From positions 31,265,723 to 31,329,722 of the forward strand of contig CM067318.1 in NCBI GenBank assembly GCA_034231615.1: a DNA stretch of 64,000 nucleotides. The letters run 5' to 3'. Below the pieces are notes generated by a model. The model had not been told where the DNA came from. It did not search any database and worked only from the letters and a program-made list of their open reading frames with translations. Origin of the DNA: Meghimatium bilineatum (taxonomy: Eukaryota; Mollusca; Gastropoda; Stylommatophora; Philomycidae). The translations under genes and the position numbers were made by a program. Positions 45,360 through 56,904 of the stretch are shown here, piece by piece (position 1 is the first letter of the stretch; every line of letters begins with the position of its first letter).

Positions 45360-45595
45360 TTGATTCATTCTTAAACTATTGCAAATTAGCAGAATATGGT
45401 CTGGAGAACGGAATGTTTTGTGTCATGAGGAAATGAGCAAGAGGTAGGCTGAGATACAAGTGGGAGAGCAACATCACAAGATGGACAAGTTACAGTCTAG
45501 CAGAGTGCACCACGAAAACAAGAGATGGGATGTTGGAGGTCTGTTGCAGCCAATCTTCATTGTTGAGACGGCACTTGATGAGGATGACTGTGGAG
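45360..45595. repeat. SINE fragment joined to LINE family C tail
   Basis: 45360-45428 is a minus-strand SINE 3' end (GAATATGGTCTGGAGAACGG). 45428-45590 is a plus-strand LINE C tail: GAGCAAGAGGTAGGCTGAGA, CAGTCTAGCAGAGTGCACCA, ending GATGAGGATGA. In intron 2 of gene B. Confidence 0.6.
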
Positions 45596-46149
45596 TCAAC
45601 CTATACATGCTTTCTAGAGAAGTCATTCTGTATTGAAACAGTACTGTATACTAATTTTGTTCCATAAAAGAATGTTATTTCTAAGAACCAAAGAAGCTGA
45701 GATAAAAATAAAAATCTCTCAATCTATATTTTTTTTAGACACAATTTAGCTGCAATATTTATTAAACATTTGCTTAATATAACTAAATAAATATTTAATT
45801 ATAATTAAATATTTTAGGTGCAAAGTTGAATGTATTATTACTTATACATATCTGTTTACTTAAATGGTTAACAAAAAATAACGCGCCCCCCCACAAAGAG
45901 ATATTTGGTATGTACCGGGTATATGGAAGCTACATCTGTCTAAGAATATTGACGATCAAAGAAAAATACAGTCGAATTCCATTGTAGTAAATTTGACCGA
46001 ATTGACAAAATATCAAAACCTGATTACACTATATGTAATCATTACTTAGGTACATATGCCAATTCCGTAAAGTATGTGACTTAATCACCTAGTGTCAATC
46101 CCTGAATAAGTAGTATTCTTTATGTGTCTGAGTGCAGTAGTTTGTATTG

Positions 46150-46653
46150 CTTGAGATCATAGGTTCCCAAACTTATCATAAAACTTAAGTTTTACAACTT
46201 CAAGATATTTAATATTTTCAACATAAATAACAAGTAATGATACATTACAGCTTATGCCATTAAATTATTGAAAAAAGTACTGGCCAATATGTGATACGTG
46301 AACACAAGTTATTGTTTATACTGATTTTGATGAAACATAGCCCATATGTAAAGTGTATGCTTGAATAACATTACAGTTTCATACAATGGTTTAAATATGA
46401 AAATTCAGAATACATATTAAGAGATTGCATTACATTAGTAACATTGCAATAATTAAGACACCATAAAATATATTACAAAATATATCGCAAAATCAAATAT
46501 ATATTATTAATTCCTTCTATAAGGCGCCACCGACCTATGTCTGCCTCCAAATTGCTTCTGAAATCAGTATTGCCCCCATAGAAGGCTTCAGTTCCCGCTG
46601 GGTTGGGGGAAGAGAGAAGGGTGCCACCCACTTTGGGAAACTATGTTTTAGAT
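46150..46653. mobile_element. hAT-type MITE
   Basis: Ends CATAGGTTCCCAAACTTATC (46158) and, on the other strand at the right, CATAGTTTCCCAAAGTGGGT. Flanks CTTGAGAT (46150-46157) and TTTTAGAT (46646-46653) fit an aged 8-bp hAT target duplication. The 488-bp interior has no intact frame. Confidence 0.65.
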
Positions 46654-46659
46654 GGAAAG

Positions 46660-47540
46660 GGGGAGGTATCTTTGGCTTTAATGAGCTACCTATACGGGGA
46701 TCTTTTAGCTCGTCTCTTAGCTTCACTGAGAAGCACTGTCTTTATTCAGTTTAATGTTTCTCAGATCGAGTTGGTGGTAGTGAGAATAGAACTAACGCCT
46801 ATTTGTGATGTGGGGGTGCCATATTCAACAACAGGCTTGAGTCCATCATGGTTATATCAGCGCATGTATTGCTAAAATTATGGCAGGTCAAAGATCTATA
46901 AAAAAAACATATTCCAGTCAGTTTTCTCACTGCTCCTTCACCCAGTTCATTCTTCAGTATGGGATCCTGAAATACTGAATCCCATTTAAGAAACCCCAAT
47001 TTAAAAATGTGTGTACCAAGGTTTTTGTAGTGCAAAGTGCTGTGCCCTGATTATTGACATTAATACATATAGAAAGGTGTAGGTACTATTAATATGACAT
47101 TGTTTTCTGTGTCAATTGTTATTAGTTGTAAACAATTTGATAATTTGCCAATTCCTATTCACAGTTTTGCAATTAGTTTAGCTTGGTGCCTCAACTTATT
47201 AAATGAAATTTTTATATTCTAAATATTGAGTATTAGTTTTGTTTAGTGCTTCAATTTATTAAATGCAGTTCTCAATGTTAAACCTGGCATTTCTTGAATA
47301 ATTTGCATGGTACAATTTGCATTCTGAACACACAAAATCTACAGAAAAATACTACATCATCTGCACTTTATCAACATCTTATTTTAAGGAAACCCACATA
47401 AACAGATTTTAAGCTGGGTGTTATTTTAGAAAATCTTCATATTGGAAATTTTATCAGATCCTTTAACAGAAAAGCATTATAAGACATAATGTAACAATAG
47501 CATCTACAGTGCATATTATAATGTAATATTATAAACTTAC
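46660..47540 (-). other. Intron 2 of gene B, no recognised element
   Basis: AT-rich, no supported ORF. Confidence 0.45.
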
Positions 47541-47552
47541 CCATTTCCGACC
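47541..47552 (-). CDS. SR gene B exon 2 (12-nt micro-exon)
   Basis: GGTCGGAAATGG between acceptor TCTACAG and donor GTAAGT. Encodes the rest of Gly40, then Ser-Glu-Met and the first base of Ala44. Same size, phase and position as gene A exon 2. Confidence 0.9.
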
Positions 47553-48506
47553 CTGTAGAAAGAATAAATACAAATTAAGTTAGGCAAAAATGAAATTAAT
47601 CAAATAATGTACAGCAAAGTTACCTGAAATTATTTCAAATATTTAACTACCTGTAGTAGGTAATTAGTAAATATATATGTGAAGTTTCAAAAGCAAATCT
47701 GTCTGTGAACTTTCAGGAGTAAAAAATAGGAACACTGTGACTTGTCATGAATTATTTAAGAGGCAACTAGAGGTTTATGAGGTGGAATTGGATGTCTCAC
47801 ACAAAGCATCAATATTATTTTATGGAAATAACAGGTTTAGTCGAATTCCATCAAAAATTTTGGCTAGTAAAAAAAAAGAATGTTTGTGTGACACCAACAA
47901 CTTCACTTGACAGAATGGATATATTCATTTGTTTCAGCTAGGATAATGAGCTAGAAGTCATAGCTCATTATTTTTGTGCTGTGTGTTTGAGCAGAAATCC
48001 TCTTAGGGGTGTTTTGCTATTTACCGGTGATCAGTTTAATGATGGTAGTTAGGTCAAAGAGAGAAAGACAGAAACAGCAGGCCAGAAAATCATGAAAATT
48101 CTCACAAATTTGTAACAACAATACACAAATTTCCAACTGCAAGTGTTGAAGTTTGATTAAATGATACTTCATTTTATTCAAGTTTGTAAATTGGACATAT
48201 CGTGGTACAAGGCACGTAAATGGGTGAAGATCAGGGTTGTATAGTATATACGTTATCAGTAAGGAGGGGGAAAAGGGGGTTAGTTACATTCCTCGTAATA
48301 CTACCCACCTTTTGGCTCTATTCCTAGTACTAAAGTCATGCTATGATTTGTTATGGGGAGGGGATGTTGGAAAACCTCTTTCCCCTATTGATTGATGTCT
48401 TACCGGTTCCATGCGAATAGACATGCTAAATTCAGCACTGCGGTAATAGTGGCGTCCTGTGTTATTTTTCGGTCGTCCGTAACATGTCATTTCGGCGCAT
48501 TCATCG

Positions 48507-49377
48507 TATCTACGGTCACTGTGAAATTTGACCTAATTTTGAGGTATTTCCCAAAGCTGAAGTTGCGCTGATCCACTGTTCGCGCGGAAATGTGTCATGG
48601 CTTGCGAGAGGTTATGATATCACAGTTCGTGTTGAAAGTGTTTTAGTGTATTTGATTCGTTTTGGAGATCCGAGGTTAGTTAGTTAAGGTTGTGTGTGGT
48701 TTTAATGGGGAAAAAGAGGTTAAAAAATAATAAAAAAGGAGAGGGAGGGGTGGTATAAAAAGAGGCGAGGGGAAGGTTTGAGGGGGTCTACCCCCTCATG
48801 ACATTTGAATGTTAAAAAAGAGGGGGTTGAAAGGGGTCTCCCCCCTCATGACATTTGAATGACCAGTTATTATTTCAAATTATAAAATGATTGAAAAAAA
48901 TATCGAAAGAAAGCACTCAAATCTGGTGCTTTATGATGAAATGAGTTGGCAACACTAGGCGAGGCGTGATCTGAAACCATCAAAAGCCCGCACATTTCAA
49001 CAAAGTGGATCGGTGCTCATGGTTTGTGTTATTCTTATGATTTGAGATTTGTATTATAATTGATGCATGGTTTGCGGAGAATTTATCCCCGACAGAGCGG
49101 TGAATAAGGTTAAGTGCTTATTTTACCCATTTCACACTGTTTACATTTTTAATTAGGCGACTGCAGATTTCCGCTAGTAAAATCTCTGCTCAAATCAATC
49201 AAATCTTTTTTTTTTAAATATCCGCCACGCACAAAATCGCTTGGCGTTCTTAGGTGTGTGACATCATCACACGCGGGATTTGATTGGATGCCGGATTTTC
49301 TAGCGGAACTCCATGACGTCGCTTGATTTAAAATGAAAACAGTGTGCTATTTATAGCGCGGTGACCGTAGATAAGAA
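48507..49377. mobile_element. TIR element, TATA-palindrome family (longest copy)
   Basis: Left end TATCTACGGTCACTGTG and right end (other strand) TATCTACGGTCACCGCG. The left interior TTTTGAGGTATTTCCC matches TTTCGAGGTATATTCTG in the 22.1-kb copy. The right end has CTCCATGACGTCGCTTGA and GTGCTATTTATAGCGCGG. Includes two CCCCTCATGACATTTGAATG blocks at about 48792 and 48842. No ORF. In intron 1 of gene B. Confidence 0.65.
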
Positions 49378-49635
49378 AAATATACCGTCATTTCCTAATT
49401 ACGCAAGGTTTATTATGACCTTCAATTTTCATCAAAATTGAATAAAAATGGACCTACTTATGATTCAGATATTGATAAGTAATTTTTAAAAGGAATTCAA
49501 CGTAAATGAATCAATTAATGTGTAGTGTAGCCCTAATTGATGACGTGCAAGTCCTGCCCTGCACATTATAAACCTAGTAATGAATGAGAATAGTCAACAC
49601 AGCTGATCTATGTCAATATTCATAAATTTCCCCGC

Positions 49636-49792
49636 CTAATATGGATGTGTCGAGCCATTGGCGCAAATAAAACTGCGACACAACACATTTCCATTCTCTG
49701 GATGACCTCCTTCTGGAAATCTAATAGGACCATGGTCCTGCTACAAGAGATATCCAGTGGGAGTTTGAGAATGAACGCTGAAGAAGATAAAT
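49636..49792 (+). mobile_element. SINE subfamily 2 copy
   Basis: TGGATGTGTCGAGCCATTGG, TCCATTCTCTGGATGACCTC, ACCATGGTCCTGCTACAAGA, GAGTTTGAGAATGAACGCTG, GAAGAAGA. The best-preserved subfamily 2 copy here. Confidence 0.8.
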
Positions 49793-50034
49793 TTCATGAG
49801 AAATCAAGTCCTGTAAACGACATTGATTGAGATTACTTTGCTTTCAAGACTATGTCAAGTTTTCACTATTTCTACAAAGTCATTCTTCGGGGGCATGCGC
49901 AGAACAAACATGTAAGCCGCTATCAAAATTTTCCAAAAAAATGAAATCTGTTTTGTAAACCTGTTTCACCAGATATCTAGGGCTTTCTTTATGTGAACTA
50001 GGCCTATACTACTCCACACATGTCAAAAATTCAA

Positions 50035-50700
50035 CATGATAAATATTGAAAAGACTGAAATAATGGCAATAGCAAAGAAAGAAAGAAATACCACTATCTC
50101 CATCGATGATAAACACCTTAAATAGGTAAATGAGTTCACTTACTTAGGAAGCATTATATCGAGTGAAGGAAAAACCAGTAAAGAGATAAAATAGATGCAA
50201 CAAAACATACCAGATCCTAGGACAGATGACACGTATTTTCAATAACAAAAATGTAAACATAGACACTAAAGTTGCATTATACAAGACTATTATTATTCCA
50301 TCACTATGCTACCAGTGCCAAACCTGGACAATGACAGCACAAAACAAAAATAGTGACAACAGAAATGACATGTCTATGAAGAATAATCGGAGTGTCATTA
50401 AGAGATAGAATTATAAACGATAACATCAGATAACCAAAACAATACCAGTATTGGAGCACATCAAAAGACAACAGATAAAGTGGTTTTCACATGCTTCCAG
50501 ACTACAGACAGATAGCATGCCACAAATGGCCATGACACGGTTATAAAGCCAGAGGCAGATCATGTAAAAGATGGATCACAGAAATCAAAGAAGCCACAGG
50601 AACAAGCTTACACATAGCACACAAGAAGGCCATCTCCATTGAACTCTTCCACCCCTGACATCGCATGGCAAACAAGGGCCACAGGGTATAGATGGGCCTA
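50035..50700 (+). pseudogene. LINE RT fragment
   Basis: NMINIEKTEIMAIAKKERNT, VNEFTYLGSIISSEGKTSKE, then in another frame IIIPSLCYQCQTWTMTAQNK, and later a CKRWITEIKEATGTSLHIAH-type C-terminus near 50560-50620. Frameshifts throughout. Related to the fragment at 43390-43960. Confidence 0.75.
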
Positions 50701-52046
50701 TATGTTTGGATTACCTGTAGTTAACAGTTACAGACTTGTCATCAAGCTGTGTAAGGGAGACTGCTTTGCAGCTTTCATTTGAACACTTAGCAAATAAATT
50801 GACACAAGTAAATGAAGCAGACGTGTAATTGGTGCTAATATAATAGTTTTTTCCCCTCTCACATGTCACATGACAAGTAAACTTGTCTTACATGACATTC
50901 ACAAATATATCTTCACAGATCAGTACCTCTTCCATTTATCTGTTAATCAGACTTTGAATCATAAAAATTGATTGCAAATTGTATTTTATGTTTATTTTCT
51001 TGCACAATCACTTCTGATTTGTGCTGAGTTATTCCCCTTGCACTGGGAATTAAGCCAAAAATCACGAACTGTTGGGATTGAAAGGGTTAACCAGTTATCA
51101 CTCACTGAAAGATTATGTTATGAACACAATAATCTATGGAAAAATAATTGTACAAAGAAATGGATTTCTACAGAATGTGAAAGACAATCAGAAATCATGG
51201 AATAAGCCAATGAGAGGGAATAGTAGATTATAAAGGGATGGAGAACGATAGTTCCTATAATCAGTGTTTTTACTTTTAACTGTCGCACGCTGTCTGATGG
51301 TAGTCTGCAACATGTTAAGTGGTCACAAGTTTGCGTTTGTCTTGTGCTATTGTTGTCCATGTTTTGCATTGGTGCACAATAATCATTTTGAACAGTGTTA
51401 TTTTGGTGTTTACATCTACATTTTTGTTTCTGGAGATTGGTGTCATTTGTTCTGTGGCTTGATATGCTTTACTACAACTATCTATCATAGTTGTATCTAT
51501 AATAGATTCTATGTATTTCTATACTGCTTGTGATGTCTGTTGTTATATTGCGTCCTAGATGTGTGAATTCTGTCACTTGTTTAAGTCTGTGTTTTCCAAT
51601 ATATATATATATATATTCAAGGCCTATCTAGTATCGACCCTAGTATCTAGCTGTGGTGTTTATTATAATAATAATGCTGTAGACAGTGTAGTGGGGTAGT
51701 CTGTAGACTTCTAAGACTAGTGTACGGTAAAAGTAAAAAACCCATTTTGAAAATGTACTAATTTAGTAATAAACTAGTAAATTATTATTTATATACAATG
51801 GTGTGAAAAAATGTATTCTAGACATATACACAGTGATGCCGACTTCAATCTACTATACAGTGAAATAGGTTTAGGCGTACTATTATTTTAAAACGTTCGT
51901 GTTAATAGCAAGTTAGTTTTAAACAATGACAGTTTGGAAATGCCAATGGCGTGCATGGTGGGAATGACGAATGTGAAAAGAAACTCCTTTCGAATCAATA
52001 TCTATATCTGCGTTACATATATATTCATAACGCAATTCAGAAATAC
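50700..52046 (-). other. Intron 1 of gene B, proximal part
   Basis: AT-rich; a short TA run at 51600-51616. No supported gene. Confidence 0.45.
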
Positions 52047-52164
52047 CATATTTTATATCACATCGCATTAAACGTCCATATGATTCAAAAATTTCCTCCA
52101 AATCTTTGGCTCGGGTAGACTTTGGTAACCGACCAACATAAATTGACCCATCTGGACGCGGCAT
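52047..52164 (-). CDS. SR gene B exon 1 (start, RRM N-terminal half)
   Basis: ATG at 52164-52162; donor GTATTTCTG from 52046. Encodes MPRPDGSIYVGRLPKSTRAK then DLEEIFESYGRLMRCDIKYG. Same length as gene A exon 1. The longer ORF (from 52212) starts further upstream, but its extra residues have no counterpart in gene A. Confidence 0.94.
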
Positions 52165-52289
52165 CTTGGCAGAAGGAAGTAAGGTAACCACTATCACGGT
52201 TACCACCGACATTTTAGAAATAACCCCAGATTAGTTTGAGGAAAACCCCAGAAAACATCAACTTATTTGTATACCTTGAATACATGGGA

Positions 52290-52750
52290 TCATCATCATC
52301 AAGTATCATCTCCGCAACGAAGGTTGACTGCAATAGACCTCCAACATCCTTTGTCTCTCGTTTCCGTGGTGCACTCTGCTAGACTGTAATATGTTCATCG
52401 TGTGATGTTACTCCATTTGTATCTCTGCCTACCTCTTGTTCGCATGCCTTCGACCTTGTTTTTTTATTGTCCATGTTTCTGACGCATACATTAATATAGA
52501 ATAGATCCATCATTTATATATTCTCATTTTTAGCTTGTTTGTAATTTGTTTAGATGTTAATATTTTCCTCATCTCATTGAAAATACATTTAACCATTGCT
52601 ATTCTCCGTTTAACTTCTGTTTCACATCTGCCATCATTTGTGATTATGTGTCTAAGATATTGATAATGTACTACTTGTAGTTTTTCTCCATGTTTTTTTA
52701 TGTTTAACGCCTGTTCTTCTGTGACGTTGCTGATTATCATGGTTTTTAAA
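52290..52750 (-). pseudogene. LINE family C RT fragment and 3' end
   Basis: Minus frame 52510-52740: MIISNVTEEQALNIKKHGEK, IITNDGRCETEVKRRIAMVK, MRKILTSKQITNKLKMRIY, typical palm/thumb RT wording. The downstream tail CAGTCTAGCAGAGTGCACCA ends at about 52290 with GATGATGAT. The copy abuts the 5' UTR region of gene B. Confidence 0.78.
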
Positions 52751-53439
52751 TGTTTATATCCAGTTCATTGTTTGTTTCGAAACCCATAAATAACGAGCAA
52801 TTAACTCTTGCTTCATGTGTGCAATGGGGAGATTTCTCCCAGCTTTCTTTCATATCCAGGAAATTTCAAATTTCGACTTGATACAATGCCTTTTGGAGGA
52901 GACTTCTACTCAGAGGGGATACATCCAGTATATATTCTTTACTTTAGAAATTGACTTGATATATTAGACTTTGATAAATGCCGCTTTAAAACTTTTGTGC
53001 AACTTTAACTCAACGAATTTGAGTGCGTGAAATTGTGCTCAATTCTTCATTATTAACTAGTTTTATTAACATAAATCACAACTATATCAAATTACTTTAC
53101 TATCTATTGTCTTCTATTGCCTTTTCCCAGGTGAATGATGATTGATAGTATCCACACTTGCCGTTAAACGTAGGGGTGGAGGCCTCCGTTGTCGTTCCAA
53201 GGCGAGATGTCTTGCCTTAATTGCATTGAATCTATATTTGTTTAAAGTTAACTTGATGTTTCCTATCCACCGTTTTCTTGGTCGACTTTTGACTCTATAT
53301 CATAATATTCGGTTCATGTTCAGCAGATGTGACCTATTTTTTTACGGAACTAATCTCATATATTATTTAACGAAACGAACTTTTGGGGGGGGGGGGAGCT
53401 CTAAGTGCGTTATGTAAAGATCAAATTAGCGCGTAGAAA

Positions 53440-54380
53440 ATCTCCGCGTAGAAAAGATAGTAGTCAACAAATGGACAAGCAAAACATGACTAACAAAACC
53501 AGTACAGCTAGCAGAAGAACTAAACAAGAAGCACCACCATCCTGAAGATAGAGAGGAATCTGAAAGAGTTAAAATATCTCACTAAATGTATGGATCATTA
53601 AGTCAACTTCAGAAGACCTGCGCCTTTTTTAAGAATGACATTGTGCTGACAAGAGTAGCATTACTCATCAGCATTTAGATATCGACAACAACATCCCACT
53701 GAATGCATCTCTCGTACTTCCTCAAATAAACACTATATTATTTGACAAGTCAGTAATCAATGTAACAAACCAAAACACCCTTAAACCTATTGCACTAGAG
53801 GCTAATGACTCGTACAGGTAAATCAAAGAATATGGTAATAAAATTGTGCTAATCACTAGAGGCACACATAAAAACACACACAAATTGATGTTTCGACCAA
53901 AAGGCCTTTATCAAGACAAAAATTGAAACAACATTAAAACATACAACAAAAAACGAACAGTAAGGACATGAGCGGACACATTGACATGTGTTAGATGAAA
54001 GAGAGAAGTATCTAGAAGACATAAAACTAGATAGATTATCTTAGAGAGATGAAAGAGAGTCCTTCAAAGCCACCATCAATGTAGGATATGGCTCTATCAG
54101 AGCCCTCCTTGACAAAACATCAATAGCGTTATCTGCTCATTGTGCAAAGTTCTGCAGTAACAGTGATGCAGAGGTGGAAGCAATATAAGAAACACTTTCA
54201 TACATCATCACCAAATACAAAATTGATGCAACACGTCCAAAGTACCTAGTAATATTGACAGACTCCCTGTCTGCTCTACAAGCCCTTGAATATTGGAACC
54301 CAACTGCAGAGAAAACCATGAGCAACATACTTCAAGCTACAAACATACTGGTGTAACACACTTGAAGAATTGTAACATGA
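53440..54380 (+). pseudogene. RNase H LINE remnant (5' part, interrupted)
   Basis: The clear part is 54060-54355: VGYGSIRALLDKTSIALSAH, SDAEVEAI (Glu), YLVILTDSLSALQALEYW (Asp). 53440-53800 has only weak LINE-like wording. A possible Penelope-tail fragment sits at 53820-53945. The coding part continues after 55529, beyond an inserted LINE. Confidence 0.65.
53882..53915 (-). other. Hammerhead-like motif (minus strand)
   Basis: On the minus strand: CTTGATAAAGGCCTTTTGG, then TCGAAACATCAATTTG. Of the copies here this is the closest to a hammerhead core order (C-TGA-, a GGCC-type stem, CGAAAC). The first conserved box is CTTGATAA rather than CTGATGA. Confidence 0.4.
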
Positions 54381-54392
54381 TTACATCCTATT
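54381..54392. repeat. Target site duplication of LINE family B, left copy
   Basis: TTACATCCTATT occurs here and at 55529-55540, exactly bracketing the family B LINE. Confidence 0.88.
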
Positions 54393-55528
54393 GTTGTTCG
54401 TCCATCACAAGTGATGATGACCATTTGTTACATCCACTTTTGAAAATTCAATTTTAGTTATGTCCTTGATTATGAGTTCGTAGATGGCTAATGAGCCCTA
54501 TTCGAGCTGTAAATGTCCTTGGACAGTTTGGACATGGAATGACGACTGTAGACGGATCTTGGTCTATCCGTGACTTTCTAGCTGCTCTCCGCTGTTGAGC
54601 TGCTGCATTTCTTTTCTTTTCACAAGATGATGCGCTCTTGTTTATTTTAGAACGCCATGTAGATCTATTTTGTGCGTTCTTCCCATGTATCGTGGTCTAT
54701 TTCAAAGGCTTTCATTGAGTTCTTTAACGAGTCCTTGTAGTGCTTCCTTTGGCCACCTTGAGATCGTATACCCTTCTCTAGCTCACCATAGAGAAGTATC
54801 TTTGGCAGACGATGGTCTGGCATACGCACCAAATGACCTACCCAACGAATCTGTGTCTGCATCAGGATCGTGTCAATGCTTGGGATACCAGCTCTATCAA
54901 TGACAGTGATATCTGGAATCTTGTCTTGCCATCTGATGTTCATAACTTTTCTGAGACAATTTGTATGAAAATGATTGAGTTTTTCCACATGACGTCTATA
55001 CACAGTCCATGTTTCACTAGCGTATAGCAGCACTGGAAGTACCACTGCTCTGTAAACTTTCAGCGTAGTCTGTAGGTTAATGCCATTTCTATGCCAAACA
55101 TTTGCGTACAATCTGCCGAAAGTACTGCTTGCTTTGGTGATCCTTGTATACACTTCATCATCAACGTTGCCATTCTGTGATAACGTACTGCCTAGATATG
55201 TGAATCTATTCACAACTTTCAGTGCTACACCATTTACCTTTATGCAGGGCTCGAGATAGCTTTTGCCATGTGCTGGTTGTAACATGACTTCTATTTTCTC
55301 TGTGTTAATGGTAAGCCCAAAGTTGGTACAGGCTTTGGAGAATCTGTCTATAATACATTGTAGATCAGCCTGAGAGTTGGCATTTAGGGCACAGTCATCA
55401 GCAAATAGAAGATCACTGATTGTGTGTGATTTAACTTTGGTTTTTGCTCGAAGCCGCCGAAGGTTGAACAATTTTCCGTCTATGCGATAGGTGATGTTTA
55501 CTCCCAGGTCTAGATCTCTACATCAGGT
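54393..55528 (-). mobile_element. LINE family B, 5'-truncated, with C2H2 finger
   Basis: A 1.14-kb insertion in the minus orientation. The RT frame is open from the truncation down to 54665: LLFADDCALNANSQ (FADD box), FGLTINTEKIEV, FTYLGSTLSQNGNVDDEVYT, LPVLLYASETWTVYRRH, IRWVGHLVRMPDHRLPK. After a frameshift near 54660 comes KSRIDQDPSTVVI, then a C2H2 finger (54470-54530, CX2CX12HX3H: CPNC...HLRTH). It ends with GTTGTTCGTCCATCACAAGT (plus-strand reading) at 54393. The finger at the C-terminus is the notable feature. Confidence 0.88.
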
Positions 55529-55940
55529 TTACATCCTATTACTCAATACTACACAGCAATGAATAAAAGGTCATATAGAGTATCAATGGGAATGAAAGTT
55601 CTGATAAACTGGCCAAAAACGGAGCAAGTATGCCCCAACCAGGAATTTCCACCAACATTAGAACAGCTAAATACATTGTCTGCAATAACTGTAAACAACA
55701 TGGATGGACCGCTGGACCACTAGCTCAAAAGGAAGAGTGTTATATGCAGACATATTCAAACCAAAACCATACGACATTATAAATAGACTACACCGCAAAG
55801 ATCAAACCACAATATAGAGTTTGCGAACAACACATGTGCAACTTTAACACCTACAAAGTATTATCGCAGACCATACATCATACTGCAACCACTACAATAG
55901 ACAAGAAGATAGAAGAAGACAGTAAAACACCACCTTATTG
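55529..55940 (+). pseudogene. RNase H LINE remnant (3' part)
   Basis: Resumes after the family B insertion: MGMKVLINWPKTEQVCPNQE, and near 55925 the C-terminal HLIDCPALQGLRKHRL zinc-type block, usual after an RNase H domain in LINEs. Several frameshifts. Confidence 0.6.
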
Positions 55941-56199
55941 ACTGTCCTGCACTACAAGGCCTACGAAAACATAGGTTATCACCAAATCCCTCCACCACCA
56001 ACACCCTTTATACAGACACAACATAGCTGAAGAAGACATGCTCCTACTACCACGAGGCAGAGGGAAGAAAGTGTGAAAGCTCACAACCCCAGGGATCGGA
56101 TAAGTAAGTAATCCACGTTTCACGAAAGCTCAATGAAATCAAACCTACTATTAAAAAGATGAACTGTTATCACGTGATGAGGCCACATACGCGTAACAT

Positions 56200-56625
56200 G
56201 TACCTAATATTCTTTTGTCATATGCTCTTTTTGTCATAGGCAGCGAAACATGGACAATAAATAAAACTATAGCCAAGAGGATAGAAGCCTTCGAAATGAA
56301 ATACTACAGTAGAGTATACCATCGACCAACATGAAAGATCAACCAAGATGTGCTAAGAAAAATCAACATTCAAGAAGGCTGACTTTTAAACATCATATGA
56401 AGAAGGACGTTAGGTTTTTTTTCGGTCATGTGAAGAAACACGATTTCTTTGAAAGAGTTTTGTTGGATGGGGGCGATAAAAAGCAGTAGAAGCCGAGGCC
56501 GACTAAGATGTTGATAGACAAGAAATATTCAGGAATACATCAACTTGTCGCTAGAGGAAGCGGGACAACTTGCAAGAGACCGCGGGGATTTCAAGAGATT
56601 CATAACAATTACTCGCCCATGTGTT
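56200..56625 (+). pseudogene. LINE RT C-terminal fragment
   Basis: GSETWTINKTIAKRIEAFEM and KYYSRVYHRPT (the YGCESWT and FYRRMLRIPWT blocks), then KINQDVLRKINIQEG; frames break after that. Same LINE type as 274-819. Confidence 0.7.
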
Positions 56626-56639
56626 CCCGAGGCCCGAGA

Positions 56640-56902
56640 GGGAAGAAAGAAGAACAACACTGTTTACCTTCCATGCATGTCGTAAGAGGTGACTAAGGAG
56701 GTTATGGGATGGAGTTGGCTGTCCCATCCCAGATAGGGTAAAAGTGACCCAAAACCGTGCTGAAGTCGGATGTGTCCGGCCAAAAGGCCTAAATATCGCA
56801 GCAATGTTGTAAACTATAACAAGGCGCATTTCGTTCTCGTGACTACATCCTGCTAATATACAGGAGTTTGAGATTGAACGAAGAAGAAGAAGATAAAGAA
56901 GA
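56640..56902 (+). mobile_element. SINE family 1, near full length
   Basis: CATGTCGTAAGAGGTGACTA (head), GATGGAGTTGGCTGTCCCAT, GCTGAAGTCGGATGTGTCCG, ATCGCAGCAATGTTGTAAAC, GACTACATCCTGCTAATATA, GAGTTTGAGATTGAACGAAG, GAAGAAGAAG. The clearest plus-strand reference copy. Confidence 0.85.
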
Positions 56903-56904
56903 CT

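Larger units (their letters stand above)
31615..52164 (-). other. SR splicing factor gene B, whole coding span
   Basis: Seven coding exons (118, 12, 41, 87, 158, 237 and 166 nt) sum to 819 nt: 272 aa plus stop. Introns interrupt the protein at the same residues and phases as in gene A. Domains: RRM with IYVGRL and AYAFIDFED, CCHC knuckle (C91, C94, H99, C104), Gly-rich linker, RS domain, and a short acidic tail ending RSRSGSKE. Gene A lies 7.4 kb downstream in the same orientation, so the pair arose by duplication. All exons are open, so both copies look functional. Confidence 0.9.
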
